Positions 1-9,279 of a DNA stretch of 42,753 nucleotides are shown one piece after another; the stretch's first letter is position 1, and the number at the start of each line of letters is the position of its first letter. Under the pieces are notes generated by a model that was not told the DNA's origin, searched no databases, and saw only the letters and a list, made by a program, of their open reading frames with translations. The DNA is from Variovorax sp. Root473. GTDB taxonomy: Bacteria; Pseudomonadota; Gammaproteobacteria; Burkholderiales; Burkholderiaceae_C. The translations under genes were made by a program, and so were the position numbers. The stretch spans positions 244,619 to 287,371 of the forward strand of contig NZ_LMEV01000016.1 in assembly GCF_001426505.1 (NCBI RefSeq), read 5' to 3'.

Positions 1-2946
1 ACTGCCGCCGCGCCAAGCGCCGAAGACCAGGTCAAGGTGATCGGCCCGCTGCGCATCGGCATCGCGCTCTACAACGTCTACCTCAACGAAGCCGACGAAT
101 GGTCCCGCCAACTGGCGACCGATGTCGGCGAATGGGCGCTCGAAACCCACGAGCGCCTGCCCGACTCGACCATCGCGCTGGCGCATTCGCTGGCCGGCAG
201 CTCGGCCACCGTCGGCTTCCACAGCCTGTCGGGCATGGCCCGCCTGCTCGAATCGGCGCTGCAGCACCTGCAGATGCAGGGCAGCGGCACGCGCGAGCAG
301 GGCGTCGTGCTGGTCGCCGCGGCCGACGAGCTGCGTCGCCTGCTGCACCAGTTCGCCGTCGGCTTCCTGCGCGATCCGTCCGAAGCCGCGCTGCAGGCGC
401 TGCGCGAGATCGCCGCAGCGCCGATGCCGCCCGAGATCGCCGCGGCCCGCTTCGAGACGCTGCTGCCCAAGCAGGTCGTCGCCAACGACGCCTTCGCCGA
501 CGTGGTACTGGACGACAACGAAGACGCCATCGACCTGGCCGATGCGGTCGACGTCGACCTGTTCCCGATCTTCGAAGAAGAGGCTGCCGAACTGATGCCG
601 CAGTTGGGCGAGGCGCTGCGCCAGTGGGCGCACCACCCCGACGATGCCGCGCCGCGTGCCTCGGTGCTGCGCACGCTGCACACGCTCAAGGGCAGCGCAC
701 GGCTGGCCGGCGCCATGCGCCTGGGCGAGCGCGCGCACCGCATGGAGTCCGAGATCGAACTCCTGGGTTCCCAGGGGGCCGAGCGGGCCGACATCGAGAA
801 GCTGCTCACGCGCCTGGACACGCTGCAACACACCTTCGACGCCCTGCGCGCGGCCGACGACGCCGCCCAGGTCGAAGTGGCCCAGCTGATCGCCACCGCC
901 AGCCCGACCGCACCCGCCATCCAGCGCGTGCAGGCGGCGCCCGAGGTGCGCGAGTCGGCGAACGACGAGCAGGCCGAAGCGGCTTCCGCCGAATCCGCCG
1001 TTGACGCTCCGTCGTCCTTGCCGCGCCCCGCGCCGGCGCTGCTCGCACCGCTGCGCGCGGCCTCGGGCCAGGCGGTGCGCATCCGCACCCAGCTGCTCGA
1101 CCGCCTCGTTGCGCAGACCGGCGAGGTCATCATCACGCGCTCGCGCCTCGAAGCCGAACTCGGCCAGCTGCGCGGCTCGCTCGCCGACCTCACGGGCAAC
1201 CTCGACCGGCTGCGCCAGCAGCTGCGCGACATCGAGGTGCAGGCCGAAAGCCAGATGCAGTCGCGCCTGGCGCAGGCCAAGGACTCGCAGCAGAGCTTCG
1301 ACCCGCTCGAGTTCGACCGCTTCACCCGCGTGCAGGAACTCACGCGCATGATGGCCGAGTCGGTGAACGACGTGGCCACCGTGCAGCGCACCTTGCAGAA
1401 GACCGTGCAGGCCACGGAAGACGACCTGAGCGTGCAGGCACGCCAGACGCGCGAACTGCAGCGCGGCCTGCTGCGCACGCGCATGGTGGAGTTCGAAGGC
1501 ATTTCCGACCGCCTGTACCGCGTGGTGCGCCAGGCTTCGAAGGACACCGGCAAGCAGGTGCGCCTGGACATCGTCGGCGGCTCCATCGAAATGGACCGCG
1601 GCGTGCTCGACCGCATGACGCCCGCCTTCGAACACCTGCTGCGCAACTGCGTGGCGCACGGCATCGAAGATGCGGCCGTGCGCGAAGCGTCCGGCAAGGA
1701 CGCCAGCGGCCTCATCGTCATCGACCTGCACCACGAAGGCAACGACGTGTCGGTGAGCTTCCGCGACGACGGCGCCGGCCTCGACCAGAAGCGCATCGCC
1801 GAACGCGCCCGCGTGCTCGGCCTGCTCGGCCCCGACCAGGAACTGTCACCCGAAGAAGCCACCGAGCTGATCTTCAAGCCCGGCTTCTCGACGGCCGGAC
1901 AGGTCTCCGAACTGGCCGGTCGCGGCATCGGCATGGACGTCGTGCGCGCGCAGATCGCAGCGCTCGGCGGCCGCATCGAAACGCACAGCACGCCGGGCCA
2001 GGGCACGACCTTCAAGCTGGTGCTGCCGCTGACCACCGCCGTGACGCACGTGGTGATGCTGCGCGCGGGCGATGTGTCGATCGGCGTGCCGTCGAACCTC
2101 GTGGAGCTCGTGCAGCGCGTGAGCGGTGCCGATCTCGAGGCCGCCTACCTGAGCCACAGCTTTGCCTTTGGCAACGAGCAGGTGCCGTTCTACTGGGCCG
2201 GCGCGCTGCTGCAGCATTCCATCCGCAGCGAGCACGCCGCCACCAAGAACAACACGCTGGTGATCGTGCGAAGCGCGGCACAGCGCGTCGCCCTGCACGT
2301 GGACGAAGTGCTGGGCAACCAGGAAGTCGTGGTCAAGAACCTCGGCCCGCAGCTCGCGCGGCTGCCCGGCCTGGCCGGCATCTCGGTGCTGGCGTCGGGG
2401 GCGGTGGCACTCATCTACAACCCGGTGGCGCTGGCGGCCGTGCATGGCGACCAGGCGCGTGCGCGCCAGACCGCCGCGCTGGCCGCGCCGACGCACGCCA
2501 CGTCGGCAGACGCCGGTGCGCCGCAAACCCCGGCGGCTTTCGCGCCGGTGGTGCCGCAGGTCCCGCTCGTGCTGGTGGTGGACGACTCCATCACCGTGCG
2601 CCGCGTCACGCAGCGTCTGCTGCAGCGCGAAGGCTATCGCGTGTCGCTCGCGGCCGACGGCCTGCAGGCGCTCGAACGGCTGCAGCAGGAGCGCCCGGCC
2701 GTGGTGCTGTCGGACATCGAGATGCCGCGCATGGACGGCTTCGACCTGGCCCGCAACATCCGCGCCGACACGGCGCTGGCCGAGCTGCCGATCATCATGA
2801 TCACCTCGCGCATCGCCGAGAAGCACCGCGAATACGCGCGCGAGCTGGGCGTGAACCACTACCTCGGCAAGCCGTACTCGGAAGAGGAACTGCTGCGCCT
2901 GGTGCGTGCGTACACGAGCGAGCCGGCCGCGCTGGCCGTGGCCTGA
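1..2946 (+). CDS. chpA: ChpA/PilL-type hybrid chemotaxis histidine kinase (5' partial)
   Basis: The reading frame is open from base 1, so the true N-terminus lies outside the window; 981 residues are visible. In order: an Hpt domain with phospho-acceptor His codon at 184-186 (AHSLAGSSATVGF); a second Hpt domain with His codon at 679-681 (LHTLKGSARLAG); a linker; a CheA-like dimerisation region; an HATPase domain with N-box HLLRNCVAHG (about 1633-1662), DDGAGLD and GRGIGMDVV; a CheW-like domain (about 2040-2440); and a C-terminal receiver with Asp codon 2713-2715 (LSDIEMPRMDG) and LGKPYS. Known members of this architecture relay signals controlling type IV pilus twitching and cAMP. In Pseudomonas aeruginosa the chp cluster also lies next to yqgE-ruvX-pyrR-pyrB-pyrC', which supports this identity over a flagellar CheA. 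More Hpt domains probably lie upstream. Confidence 0.9.
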   Translation, partial: TAAAPSAEDQVKVIGPLRIGIALYNVYLNEADEWSRQLATDVGEWALETHERLPDSTIALAHSLAGSSATVGFHSLSGMARLLESALQHLQMQGSGTREQGVVLVAAADELRRLLHQFAVGFLRDPSEAALQALREIAAAPMPPEIAAARFETLLPKQVVANDAFADVVLDDNEDAIDLADAVDVDLFPIFEEEAAELMPQLGEALRQWAHHPDDAAPRASVLRTLHTLKGSARLAGAMRLGERAHRMESEIELLGSQGAERADIEKLLTRLDTLQHTFDALRAADDAAQVEVAQLIATASPTAPAIQRVQAAPEVRESANDEQAEAASAESAVDAPSSLPRPAPALLAPLRAASGQAVRIRTQLLDRLVAQTGEVIITRSRLEAELGQLRGSLADLTGNLDRLRQQLRDIEVQAESQMQSRLAQAKDSQQSFDPLEFDRFTRVQELTRMMAESVNDVATVQRTLQKTVQATEDDLSVQARQTRELQRGLLRTRMVEFEGISDRLYRVVRQASKDTGKQVRLDIVGGSIEMDRGVLDRMTPAFEHLLRNCVAHGIEDAAVREASGKDASGLIVIDLHHEGNDVSVSFRDDGAGLDQKRIAERARVLGLLGPDQELSPEEATELIFKPGFSTAGQVSELAGRGIGMDVVRAQIAALGGRIETHSTPGQGTTFKLVLPLTTAVTHVVMLRAGDVSIGVPSNLVELVQRVSGADLEAAYLSHSFAFGNEQVPFYWAGALLQHSIRSEHAATKNNTLVIVRSAAQRVALHVDEVLGNQEVVVKNLGPQLARLPGLAGISVLASGAVALIYNPVALAAVHGDQARARQTAALAAPTHATSADAGAPQTPAAFAPVVPQVPLVLVVDDSITVRRVTQRLLQREGYRVSLAADGLQALERLQQERPAVVLSDIEMPRMDGFDLARNIRADTALAELPIIMITSRIAEKHREYARELGVNHYLGKPYSEEELLRLVRAYTSEPAALAVA

Positions 2947-2980
2947 CCAGGCTCGCCAGCGTCGGCGAGCGACGCGAAAA

Positions 2981-3010
2981 AGAGAAAGGGCCCTTCGGGG
3001 CCCTTTCTCT
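2981..3010. terminator. Bidirectional Rho-independent terminator
   Basis: A perfect 13-bp stem (AGAGAAAGGGCCC and its complement) encloses a TTCG tetraloop. It is preceded by a run of A on the left. It sits between two convergent stop codons (2946 and 3014), so it can terminate the kinase gene and the photolyase gene. Confidence 0.88.
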
Positions 3011-3013
3011 TGG

Positions 3014-4516
3014 CTACGGCTTTTGCAGGGCCTTGCTGCGCGCCGTCGCATAGCGCTGCATCGTCTTCTCACGCGCCTCGGCGTGGTCCACCACCGGCGC
3101 CGGGTAGTTGTCGCCCAGCCTGACGCCCGCCGCCTCCAACTCGACCGGCGATGCCATCCACGGCGCATGGATCGCCGCGTTCGACAGCCCCGCGAGCTGC
3201 GGCAGGTAGCGGCGGATGAACTTGCCTTCGGGGTCGAAGCGTTCGCTCTGCGTCACCGGGTTGAAGATGCGGAAGTAGGGCTGGGCGTCGCAGCCGGTCG
3301 AGCTGGCCCATTGCCAGCCGCCGTTGTTCGAGGCCAGCTCGAAGTCGTTGAGGTGCAGCGCAAAGTAGCGTTCGCCGCGCCGCCAGTCCAGCCCCAGGTC
3401 CTTGCACAGGAAGCTCGCCACCACCATGCGCAGCCGGTTGTGCATGTAGCCGCTCTGCCGGATCTGCAACATCGCCGCATCGACCAGCGGGTAGCCGGTG
3501 CGGCCCTCGCACCAGGCGTCGAACAGCTGGTCGGCGTGTTTGCCGTGGTGCCACTGGATCTTGTCGTACTCGGGGCGGAAGCTCTTCGACTCGCCGTTCG
3601 TGTGCACGTGCGGAAAGTGCGCCAGGATCTGGAAGTAGAAGTCGCGCCAGATGAGTTCGCTGAGCCAGGTCGCGGCGCCGGTGTTGCCCTGCAGCGCCAG
3701 CTGGTGCGCCACGCTGGCCAGCTGCCGGATCGACACCGTGCCGAAGCGCAGGTGCACGCCCATGTAGCTCGGCCCGCGCACCGCCGGGAAGTTGCGTGCC
3801 TCGTCGTAGCGGTCGATGCGCTCGAAGAAGTCTTCGAACAGCGCGCCCGCGCCGTGTGTGCCGGTGGGAATCTCCAGCGTCTGGAGGTTGGTGCTTTCAA
3901 AGCCGATCTCGCCCAGCGTCGGCACCGGCCCGTTCAGGGCCGGGGGCGGCGGCGCCAGCGCGTCGGCGTGGCTGCGCACGGGGTAGGGTTTCAGGAAGAA
4001 CGAATCCACCTTCGCCAGCCAGGCCCGCTTGTACGGCGTGAAGACCGTGTAGGGCAGGCCGGCCTTGGTCATGACCTCGTCGCGGTCGAACACCGTGCTG
4101 TCCTTGTAGGTGTGGAAGCTGATGCCCGCGTTGGCCAGCGCGCCGAGCACGCGGGCGTCGCGTTCCAGGGCGTCGGGTTCGTCGTCGCGGTTGGCGAACA
4201 CCGCCTGCACGTCGAGCGTGTGGGCCAGCGCCGGAATCTCTTCGGCGGCCACCGCGTGCCGCACGATGAGCCCGCTGCCCAGCCCGCGCAGCTCGGCTTC
4301 GAGCTCCACCAGCGATTCGCGGATGAATTCGACCCGCCGGTCCGCGCGGGGCAGGGCGTCCAGGATGGCCCGGTCGAACACGAAGACGCACACCACCTGC
4401 CGGCAGGCGCGCAGCGCCCGGTACAGCGCCGCGTTGTCGTCCACCCGGAGGTCCCGGCGAAACCACATGAGCCCTTTGGGATAGGTCTTGTCGACGGCCA
4501 GTAAAATCGGGGGCAT
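3014..4516 (-). CDS. phrB: Deoxyribodipyrimidine photolyase (cryptochrome/photolyase family)
   Basis: A 500-residue protein of normal class I photolyase length that uses blue light, FADH- and an antenna cofactor to split cyclobutane pyrimidine dimers. The N-terminal alpha/beta antenna domain begins KGLMWFRRDLRVDDNAAL, the family signature. The C-terminal helical FAD-binding domain contains LIWRDFYFQ, GYPLVDAAM, RMVVASFL, WQWASSTGCDAQPYFRIFNP, all diagnostic. The chosen ATG at 4514-4516 abuts the ATG of the divergent yqgE gene. A second in-frame ATG at 4466-4468 has a better Shine-Dalgarno (AAAGGG, six bases upstream) but would remove the first beta-strand residues, so the longer start is preferred with some doubt. 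A much longer upstream extension of the open frame lies antisense to yqgE and ruvX and is not coding. The gene ends at the shared terminator 2981-3010. Confidence 0.93.
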   Translation of the reverse strand: MPPILLAVDKTYPKGLMWFRRDLRVDDNAALYRALRACRQVVCVFVFDRAILDALPRADRRVEFIRESLVELEAELRGLGSGLIVRHAVAAEEIPALAHTLDVQAVFANRDDEPDALERDARVLGALANAGISFHTYKDSTVFDRDEVMTKAGLPYTVFTPYKRAWLAKVDSFFLKPYPVRSHADALAPPPPALNGPVPTLGEIGFESTNLQTLEIPTGTHGAGALFEDFFERIDRYDEARNFPAVRGPSYMGVHLRFGTVSIRQLASVAHQLALQGNTGAATWLSELIWRDFYFQILAHFPHVHTNGESKSFRPEYDKIQWHHGKHADQLFDAWCEGRTGYPLVDAAMLQIRQSGYMHNRLRMVVASFLCKDLGLDWRRGERYFALHLNDFELASNNGGWQWASSTGCDAQPYFRIFNPVTQSERFDPEGKFIRRYLPQLAGLSNAAIHAPWMASPVELEAAGVRLGDNYPAPVVDHAEAREKTMQRYATARSKALQKP

Positions 4517-5116
4517 ATGGCTGCCGATTCTGCCCCGATGAACCTGACGCATCACTTTCTGATCGCGATGCCGGGGATGGAAGACAAAACTTTCAACCGC
4601 AGCGTCGTTTACCTCTGCGAACACAGCGAGCGCGGTGCGCTCGGGCTGGTGATCAACAAACCCAGCGACATCAACCTCAAGGTGCTGTTCGAGAAGATCG
4701 AGCTGCACCTGGCCCGTCCCGAGCTGGGCGACGCCCCCGTTTTCCAGGGCGGACCGGTGCAGACCGAGCGCGGTTTCGTGCTGCACGAGCCGGTCTTCAC
4801 GCAGGCCGAGAAGCCCGAGGAATCGGTCTACGCCTCGACCATGACCATCCCCGGCGGGCTCGAGATGACCACCTCGAAGGACGTGCTGGAAGCCCTGGCC
4901 ACCGGCGCCGGCCCGCGCAAGGTGCTGGTCTCGCTGGGCTATTCGGCCTGGGGCGAGGGCCAGCTGGAGTCCGAACTGGCCGAGAACAGCTGGCTCACCG
5001 TGCTGGCCGACCCGGCCGTGATCTTCGATACGCCGGTAGAGAAACGCTACGACAAGGCGCTGATGCTCTTGGGGCTCGAAGCGTGGACGCTGTCCCCCGA
5101 AGCGGGCCACGCATGA
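4517..5116 (+). CDS. yqgE: YqgE/AlgH family protein (UPF0301)
   Basis: A 199-residue protein with the family core NLTHHFLIAMPGMEDKTFNR near the N-terminus, GALGLVINKPS, and FQGGPVQTERGFVLH. The biochemical role of this family is not settled; it is named AlgH in pseudomonads for a regulatory effect on alginate. The ATG at 4517 is preceded by GGGGG; an alternative ATG at 4538 has no ribosome site. It heads the run yqgE-ruvX-pyrR-pyrB-pyrC', a gene order known from other proteobacteria. A possible -10-like TAAAAT at 4502-4507 lies inside the divergent photolyase gene. Confidence 0.92.
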   Translation: MAADSAPMNLTHHFLIAMPGMEDKTFNRSVVYLCEHSERGALGLVINKPSDINLKVLFEKIELHLARPELGDAPVFQGGPVQTERGFVLHEPVFTQAEKPEESVYASTMTIPGGLEMTTSKDVLEALATGAGPRKVLVSLGYSAWGEGQLESELAENSWLTVLADPAVIFDTPVEKRYDKALMLLGLEAWTLSPEAGHA

Positions 5117-5177
5117 GCGCCGCGCCGGGCCGCCCCCAGCAAGCTCGCACCGCAGTGCGGAGCACGCAGGTTGACCA
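5117..5177. other. Intergenic segment with short palindrome between yqgE and ruvX
   Basis: The 61-bp gap holds CCGCAGTGCGG (two 5-bp arms about one base) inside a sequence that resembles, from memory, a short element found repeatedly between genes in Comamonadaceae. No second copy is visible in this window, so the repeat status is unproven. The 3' end supplies the AGG used as ruvX ribosome site. Confidence 0.25.
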
Positions 5178-5636
5178 ATGAGCGACGTCATGTCCGACGC
5201 GCCTGCATCCGCCCCTGCTTCCGTTCCCGCTCCCGCCGCCGTTCCCGCGCATTTCCAGAGCTTCCTGGCCTTCGACTTCGGCGCCAAGCGCACCGGCGTG
5301 GCCAGCGGCAACCGGCTGCTGCGCACTGCCAGCCCGCAGGCCACCATCAAGGCCGAGGGCGCCGATGCCCGCTTTGCGCAGGTCGAGGCGCGCATCAAGG
5401 AATGGCAGCCCGACGCGCTCGTGGTCGGCGTGCCCTACCACCCCGATGGTGCCCCGCACGAGAACACCCGCCGCGCCCAGAAGTTCGCGCGCCAGCTGCG
5501 CGGCCGTTTCAATCTCCAGGTGTTCGAGGTCGACGAGCGCTACAGCACCACCGAAGCCTTGTCGTCCGGTGCCCGCGATGCCGATGCCGCGTCGGCCTGC
5601 ATCATCCTGGAGCAATTTTTGAGGAGTCTCCCGTGA
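5178..5636 (+). CDS. ruvX: RuvX/YqgF family Holliday-junction-resolvase-like nuclease (pre-16S rRNA processing)
   Basis: A 152-residue protein with an RNase H-like fold. After an Ala/Pro-rich N-terminal extension of about 25 residues comes [14 protein letters not shown] (Asp33, first acidic catalytic residue), then [24 protein letters not shown] (Asp119/Glu120) and [17 protein letters not shown] (Asp134/Asp136), completing the expected acidic set. In E. coli the orthologue matures the 5' end of 16S rRNA. The stop codon overlaps the GTG start of pyrR. The low-complexity N-terminus could be partly non-native if translation begins at the second Met (residue 5). Confidence 0.93.
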   Translation: MSDVMSDAPASAPASVPAPAAVPAHFQSFLAFDFGAKRTGVASGNRLLRTASPQATIKAEGADARFAQVEARIKEWQPDALVVGVPYHPDGAPHENTRRAQKFARQLRGRFNLQVFEVDERYSTTEALSSGARDADAASACIILEQFLRSLP

Positions 5637-6130
5637 GTTCAATCCCCGATGCCGAAGCGCTCTACACGACGCTGCTGTCCGGCGTGAAGGCGCTGATGCG
5701 CCCCGAGACGAAGTTGGTGGGCATCACCTCCGGCGGTGCCTGGCTGGTCGAGCGCCTGCAGAAAGACCTGGGCCTGGCTGGCGCCCCCGGCGTCATCTCG
5801 TCGGCCATGCACCGCGACGACTTCGCGCGCCGCGGCCTCTCGGCCAGCGCGCAGACCGCGCTGCCCTTCGACGTGAACGGCGCCGACGTGCTGCTGCTCG
5901 ACGACGTGCTCTACACCGGCCGCACCATCCGCGCGGTGCTCAACGAGCTGTTCGACTTCGGCCGCCCCGCCTGCGTGCGGCTCGCCGTGCTGGTCGACCG
6001 CGGTGGCCGCGAACTGCCCGTGGCCGCCGACTTCGCAGCAACGACGCTCAAGCTGCCCGACACCCAACTGCTCGCTCTCGCACGCGCCGACGACGGCGCC
6101 TTCAGCCTCAAGGTGGAGGACAACAAGTAA
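5633..6130 (+). CDS. pyrR: Bifunctional pyrimidine regulator PyrR / uracil phosphoribosyltransferase
   Basis: 165 residues. The GTG start at 5633 overlaps the ruvX stop (GTGA) and has a Shine-Dalgarno GAGGAG at 5621-5626. The PRPP-binding loop [16 protein letters not shown] is at residues 86-101, followed by [12 protein letters not shown], both typical of PyrR rather than of adenine phosphoribosyltransferase. In Firmicutes PyrR is an RNA-binding attenuator of pyr operons; in proteobacteria the regulatory role is less established. No attenuator hairpin is visible before pyrB, because pyrB starts inside the pyrR stop codon. The frame is open far upstream through ruvX, but that part is a shadow. 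Confidence 0.92.
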   Translation: MSSIPDAEALYTTLLSGVKALMRPETKLVGITSGGAWLVERLQKDLGLAGAPGVISSAMHRDDFARRGLSASAQTALPFDVNGADVLLLDDVLYTGRTIRAVLNELFDFGRPACVRLAVLVDRGGRELPVAADFAATTLKLPDTQLLALARADDGAFSLKVEDNK

Positions 6131-7092
6131 TGCTCTACAAGCGAAATCCGCAGCTCAACAAGAACGGCGAGCTGATCCACCTGCTGTCGATCGAGGGCCT
6201 GCCCAAGGACATCGTCACGCACATCCTCGACACGGCGGCCAACTTCACCAGCGTGAGCGACCGCGAAGTGAAGAAGGTGCCCCTGCTGCGCGGCAAGAGC
6301 GTGTTCAACCTGTTCTTCGAGAACAGCACGCGCACGCGCACCACCTTCGAGATCGCGGCCAAGCGCCTGTCGGCCGACGTCATCAACCTGGACATCGCGC
6401 GCTCCTCGGCCACCAAGGGCGAGTCGCTGCTGGACACCATCGCCAACCTGAGCGCCATGGCCGCCGACCTGTTCGTGGTGCGCCACAGCGAGTCGGGCGC
6501 GCCTTACCTGATCGCGCAGCACGTCGCACCGCACGTGCACGTGGTGAATGCCGGCGACGGCCGCCACGCGCACCCGACGCAGGGGCTGCTCGACATGTAC
6601 ACGATCCGCCACTACAAGAAAGACTTCTCGAACCTCACGGTCGCGATCGTCGGGGACGTGCTGCATTCGCGCGTGGCGCGTTCGGACATCCACGCGCTCA
6701 CCACGCTCGGCTGCGCCGAAGTGCGCGTTGTCGGCCCCAAGACGCTCGTGCCCGCCGACATGGCCGGCATGGGCGTGCGCGTGTGCCACACGCTCGAAGA
6801 GGGCATCAAGGACTGCGACGTCGTCATCATGCTGCGCCTGCAAAACGAGCGCATGAGCGGCGCGCTGCTGCCCTCGTCGCAGGAGTTCTTCAAGACCTTC
6901 GGCCTCACGCAGGAGAAGCTGCAACTGGCCAAGCCTGACGCCATCGTGATGCACCCCGGGCCCATCAACCGCGGCGTGGAGATCGACTCCGCCGTGGTCG
7001 ACGGCAAGCAGAGCGTGATCCTTCCGCAAGTCACCTTCGGTATCGCCGTGCGCATGGCGGTCATGAGCATCGTGGCAGGTAACGAAGCATGA
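6130..7092 (+). CDS. pyrB: Aspartate carbamoyltransferase catalytic subunit
   Basis: A 320-residue enzyme making N-carbamoyl-L-aspartate from carbamoyl phosphate and aspartate, the committed step of pyrimidine synthesis. Carbamoyl-phosphate binding motif STRTRTTFE is at residues 66-74, Lys in SSATKGES near 96, HPTQ at 148-151 and [12 protein letters not shown] near the C-terminus. The ATG shares one base with the pyrR stop (TAATG). No pyrI gene follows; the next gene is an inactive dihydroorotase, which in the pseudomonad-type enzyme serves as structural partner of PyrB. Confidence 0.96.
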   Translation: MLYKRNPQLNKNGELIHLLSIEGLPKDIVTHILDTAANFTSVSDREVKKVPLLRGKSVFNLFFENSTRTRTTFEIAAKRLSADVINLDIARSSATKGESLLDTIANLSAMAADLFVVRHSESGAPYLIAQHVAPHVHVVNAGDGRHAHPTQGLLDMYTIRHYKKDFSNLTVAIVGDVLHSRVARSDIHALTTLGCAEVRVVGPKTLVPADMAGMGVRVCHTLEEGIKDCDVVIMLRLQNERMSGALLPSSQEFFKTFGLTQEKLQLAKPDAIVMHPGPINRGVEIDSAVVDGKQSVILPQVTFGIAVRMAVMSIVAGNEA

Positions 7093-8378
7093 ACATCCTC
7101 ATCACCAACGGCCGCGTCATCGATCCCGCTTCGGGAACTGACGCTCCCACCGACATCGCCATCGCCGACGGCAGGATCGCCGGCATCGGACGCGCACCCG
7201 CGGGCTTCAAGCCCGAGCGCACGCTCGACGCCACGGGCTGCATCGTCACCCCCGGCCTCGTCGACCTCGCCGCGCGCCTGCGCGAGCCCGGCTACGAGCA
7301 CGAAGGCATGCTCGAAAGCGAAATGGCCGCGGCCATCGCGGGCGGCGTAACCAGCCTCGTGTGCCCGCCCGACACCGACCCCGTGCTCGATGAGCCCGGC
7401 CTGGTCGAGATGCTCAAGTTCCGCGCCGAAAAGCTGCAGTGCGCGCGCCTGTTCCCGCTCGGCGCGCTCACGCGCAACCTCGCCGGCGGCGTGCTCACCG
7501 AAATGGCCGAGCTCACCGAGGCCGGCTGCATCGGCTTCGGCCAGGCCGACGTGCCGCTGGCCGACACGCAGGTGCTGCAGCGCGCGCTGTCGTACGCCAG
7601 CACCTTCGGCTACACCGTGTGGCTGCGTCCGCAGGACCGCGACCTCGGCAAGGGCGTCGCCGCCAGCGGCGCGCTCGCCACGCGGCTGGGCCTGGGCGGC
7701 GTGCCGGTGGCGGCCGAGACGATCGCCATCTTTACCATCATCGAAATGATGAAGAGCACCGGCGCGCGCGTGCACCTGTGCCGCATCTCCAGCGCACGCG
7801 GCGTGGCGCTGGTGCGCGATGCCAAGGCGCAAGGGTTGCCGATCACCTGCGATGTCAGCATCAACTCGCTGCACCTGGCCGACACCGACATCGGTTTCTT
7901 CGACAGCCGCGCGCGCCTGAACCCGCCGCTGCGCCAGCAGGGCGACCGCGATGCACTCTCGGCTGCGCTGGCCGACGGCACCATCGACGCGCTGGTGTCT
8001 GACCACACGCCGGTCGAGGCCGACGCCAAGACCTTGCCTTTTGCCGAAGCCGAACCCGGCGCCACCGGCCTCGAACTGCTGCTGCCGCTCGCGCTGCAGT
8101 GGGGCGAGCGCAGCGGCGCGGGCGTGGCGCGCGCCATCGAGGTCATCACCTCGGCGCCGGCACGGTTGCTGAATGCGGCCGACGCGGCCAGCGGCATCGG
8201 CCGCATCGTGCAGGGCGGCGTGGCCGACCTGTGCATTGCCGATCCGTCGCTCGAATGGCAGGTGGTGCCCGAGGCGCTGCGCAGCCAGGGCAAGCACACG
8301 CCGTTCTCCAGCTACCCGATGCAGGGGCGCGTGCGCCACACGCTGGTGGCCGGTCGCATCGTGCACGGCCAGCAATGA
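7089..8378 (+). CDS. pyrC': Non-catalytic dihydroorotase-like subunit PyrC'
   Basis: A 429-residue amidohydrolase-fold protein whose frame overlaps pyrB by four bases (ATGA). It has clear dihydroorotase ancestry ([25 protein letters not shown]), but the metal ligands are gone. The HxH of the first strand is Ala61-x-Arg63 ([13 protein letters not shown]), the later metal His in the CHIS-type motif is Arg232 (LCRISSARG), and the EVTPHH position reads DVSINS (255-260). Only the Asp of SDHTP (Asp305) remains. This matches the established PyrC' class, which assembles with PyrB in a dodecameric complex and does not hydrolyse dihydroorotate. A separate active pyrC is expected elsewhere in the genome. 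Confidence 0.93.
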   Translation: MNILITNGRVIDPASGTDAPTDIAIADGRIAGIGRAPAGFKPERTLDATGCIVTPGLVDLAARLREPGYEHEGMLESEMAAAIAGGVTSLVCPPDTDPVLDEPGLVEMLKFRAEKLQCARLFPLGALTRNLAGGVLTEMAELTEAGCIGFGQADVPLADTQVLQRALSYASTFGYTVWLRPQDRDLGKGVAASGALATRLGLGGVPVAAETIAIFTIIEMMKSTGARVHLCRISSARGVALVRDAKAQGLPITCDVSINSLHLADTDIGFFDSRARLNPPLRQQGDRDALSAALADGTIDALVSDHTPVEADAKTLPFAEAEPGATGLELLLPLALQWGERSGAGVARAIEVITSAPARLLNAADAASGIGRIVQGGVADLCIADPSLEWQVVPEALRSQGKHTPFSSYPMQGRVRHTLVAGRIVHGQQ

Positions 8379-8384
8379 CGCACA

Positions 8385-8475
8385 CCCCCAGTCTTCGCGC
8401 ACTTCGTGTCGCTGCGCCAACCCCTTTGCAGGGGGCAACACCAGCGGCCCGGCAAAGCCGGTTCCGCGGTGTTCC
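8385..8475 (+). repeat. Dispersed intergenic repeat, copy A (91 bp)
   Basis: Begins CCCCCAGTCTTCGCGCACTT and ends GCGGTGTTCC. It is a near-exact reverse complement of 41225-41314: I count 84 of 91 positions identical with one single-base indel. It contains nested inverted repeats: outer AACACC / GGTGTT and inner CCGGC-AAA-GCCGG. It lies between pyrC' and the acyltransferase gene, so any shared transcript would carry the hairpins. Confidence 0.85.
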
Positions 8476-8512
8476 ACGACTCGACGTCGAAAACTGACAG
8501 GACGCACGCGGC

Positions 8513-9259
8513 ATGCTCCACGCGTTGAAGGCTGGCTGGCGATTGCTGCATGCGGCGTCGCATGCGCTGTCGGGCTGGTGGACGATCCGCTTCACCTTTG
8601 CGAAGCTGTCGCCTGAGGAGCGCAGCGCGCGCGTGCAGGCGTGGTCGCAGCGCATGCTACAGATCATGGGCATCACGCTGCGCGTGCAGGGCGAGCCGCC
8701 CGCGCACGGGCCGGCACTGCTCATCTGCAACCACCTCTCGTGGCTCGACATCACGGCCATCCACGCGGCGCGCCATGTGCGCTTCGTGTCGAAGTCGGAC
8801 GTCAAGCAGTGGCCGGTGATCGGCACGCTCTCCACCGGCGCGGGCACGCTCTACATCGAGCGCGAACGCCGCCGCGACGCGATGCGCGTGGTGCACCACA
8901 TGACCGAGGCGCTGCGTGGCGGCGACCTGATCGGCGTGTTCCCCGAAGGCACGACGAGCGACGGGCGCGGGCTGCTGCCGTTCCACGCCAACCTGCTGCA
9001 GGCCGCGATTTCCTCGGGCGCGCCGGTGATCCCGGCCGCGCTGCGTTTTGCCGATGCCGCCACCGGCGAAACCAGCCAGGCGCCGCGCTACATCGACGAC
9101 GACAGCCTGCTCACCTCGGTGTGGAACACGCTGCGCGCGCCGCCGCTGCTGGCCATCGTGCGCTTCGGCGAGCCGCAGCCCTCGTACAGCCGCGAGCGCC
9201 GCAGCTGGGCGCAATCGCTGCACGAAGACGTGCAGCAGCTTCGCCGCGACACGCACTGA
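8513..9259 (+). CDS. 1-acyl-sn-glycerol-3-phosphate acyltransferase family protein (PlsC-like)
   Basis: A 248-residue membrane-associated acyltransferase. Catalytic motif NHLSWLD (HX4D), then KSDVKQWPVIG, and the glycerophosphate-binding motif VFPEGTTSDG are present in the right order and spacing. Family members transfer an acyl group from acyl-ACP/CoA to lysophosphatidate or to related acceptors such as ornithine lipids, so the substrate is left open. Start ATG 8513 follows AGGACG at about ten bases. It lies 134 bp after pyrC' with the dispersed repeat between, so it may be only loosely coupled to the pyr operon. Confidence 0.9.
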   Translation: MLHALKAGWRLLHAASHALSGWWTIRFTFAKLSPEERSARVQAWSQRMLQIMGITLRVQGEPPAHGPALLICNHLSWLDITAIHAARHVRFVSKSDVKQWPVIGTLSTGAGTLYIERERRRDAMRVVHHMTEALRGGDLIGVFPEGTTSDGRGLLPFHANLLQAAISSGAPVIPAALRFADAATGETSQAPRYIDDDSLLTSVWNTLRAPPLLAIVRFGEPQPSYSRERRSWAQSLHEDVQQLRRDTH

Positions 9260-9279
9260 CGTGCCGGGCAGCGCAAAAA

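Noticed and set aside
4517..5398. N-terminal extension of the photolyase frame
   Set aside because: Open by composition only; it is antisense to yqgE and ruvX and would make the photolyase about 290 residues too long.
8385..8475. Insertion sequence
   Set aside because: No transposase frame, no target-site duplication seen, and length near 90 bp; treated as a non-autonomous intergenic repeat.
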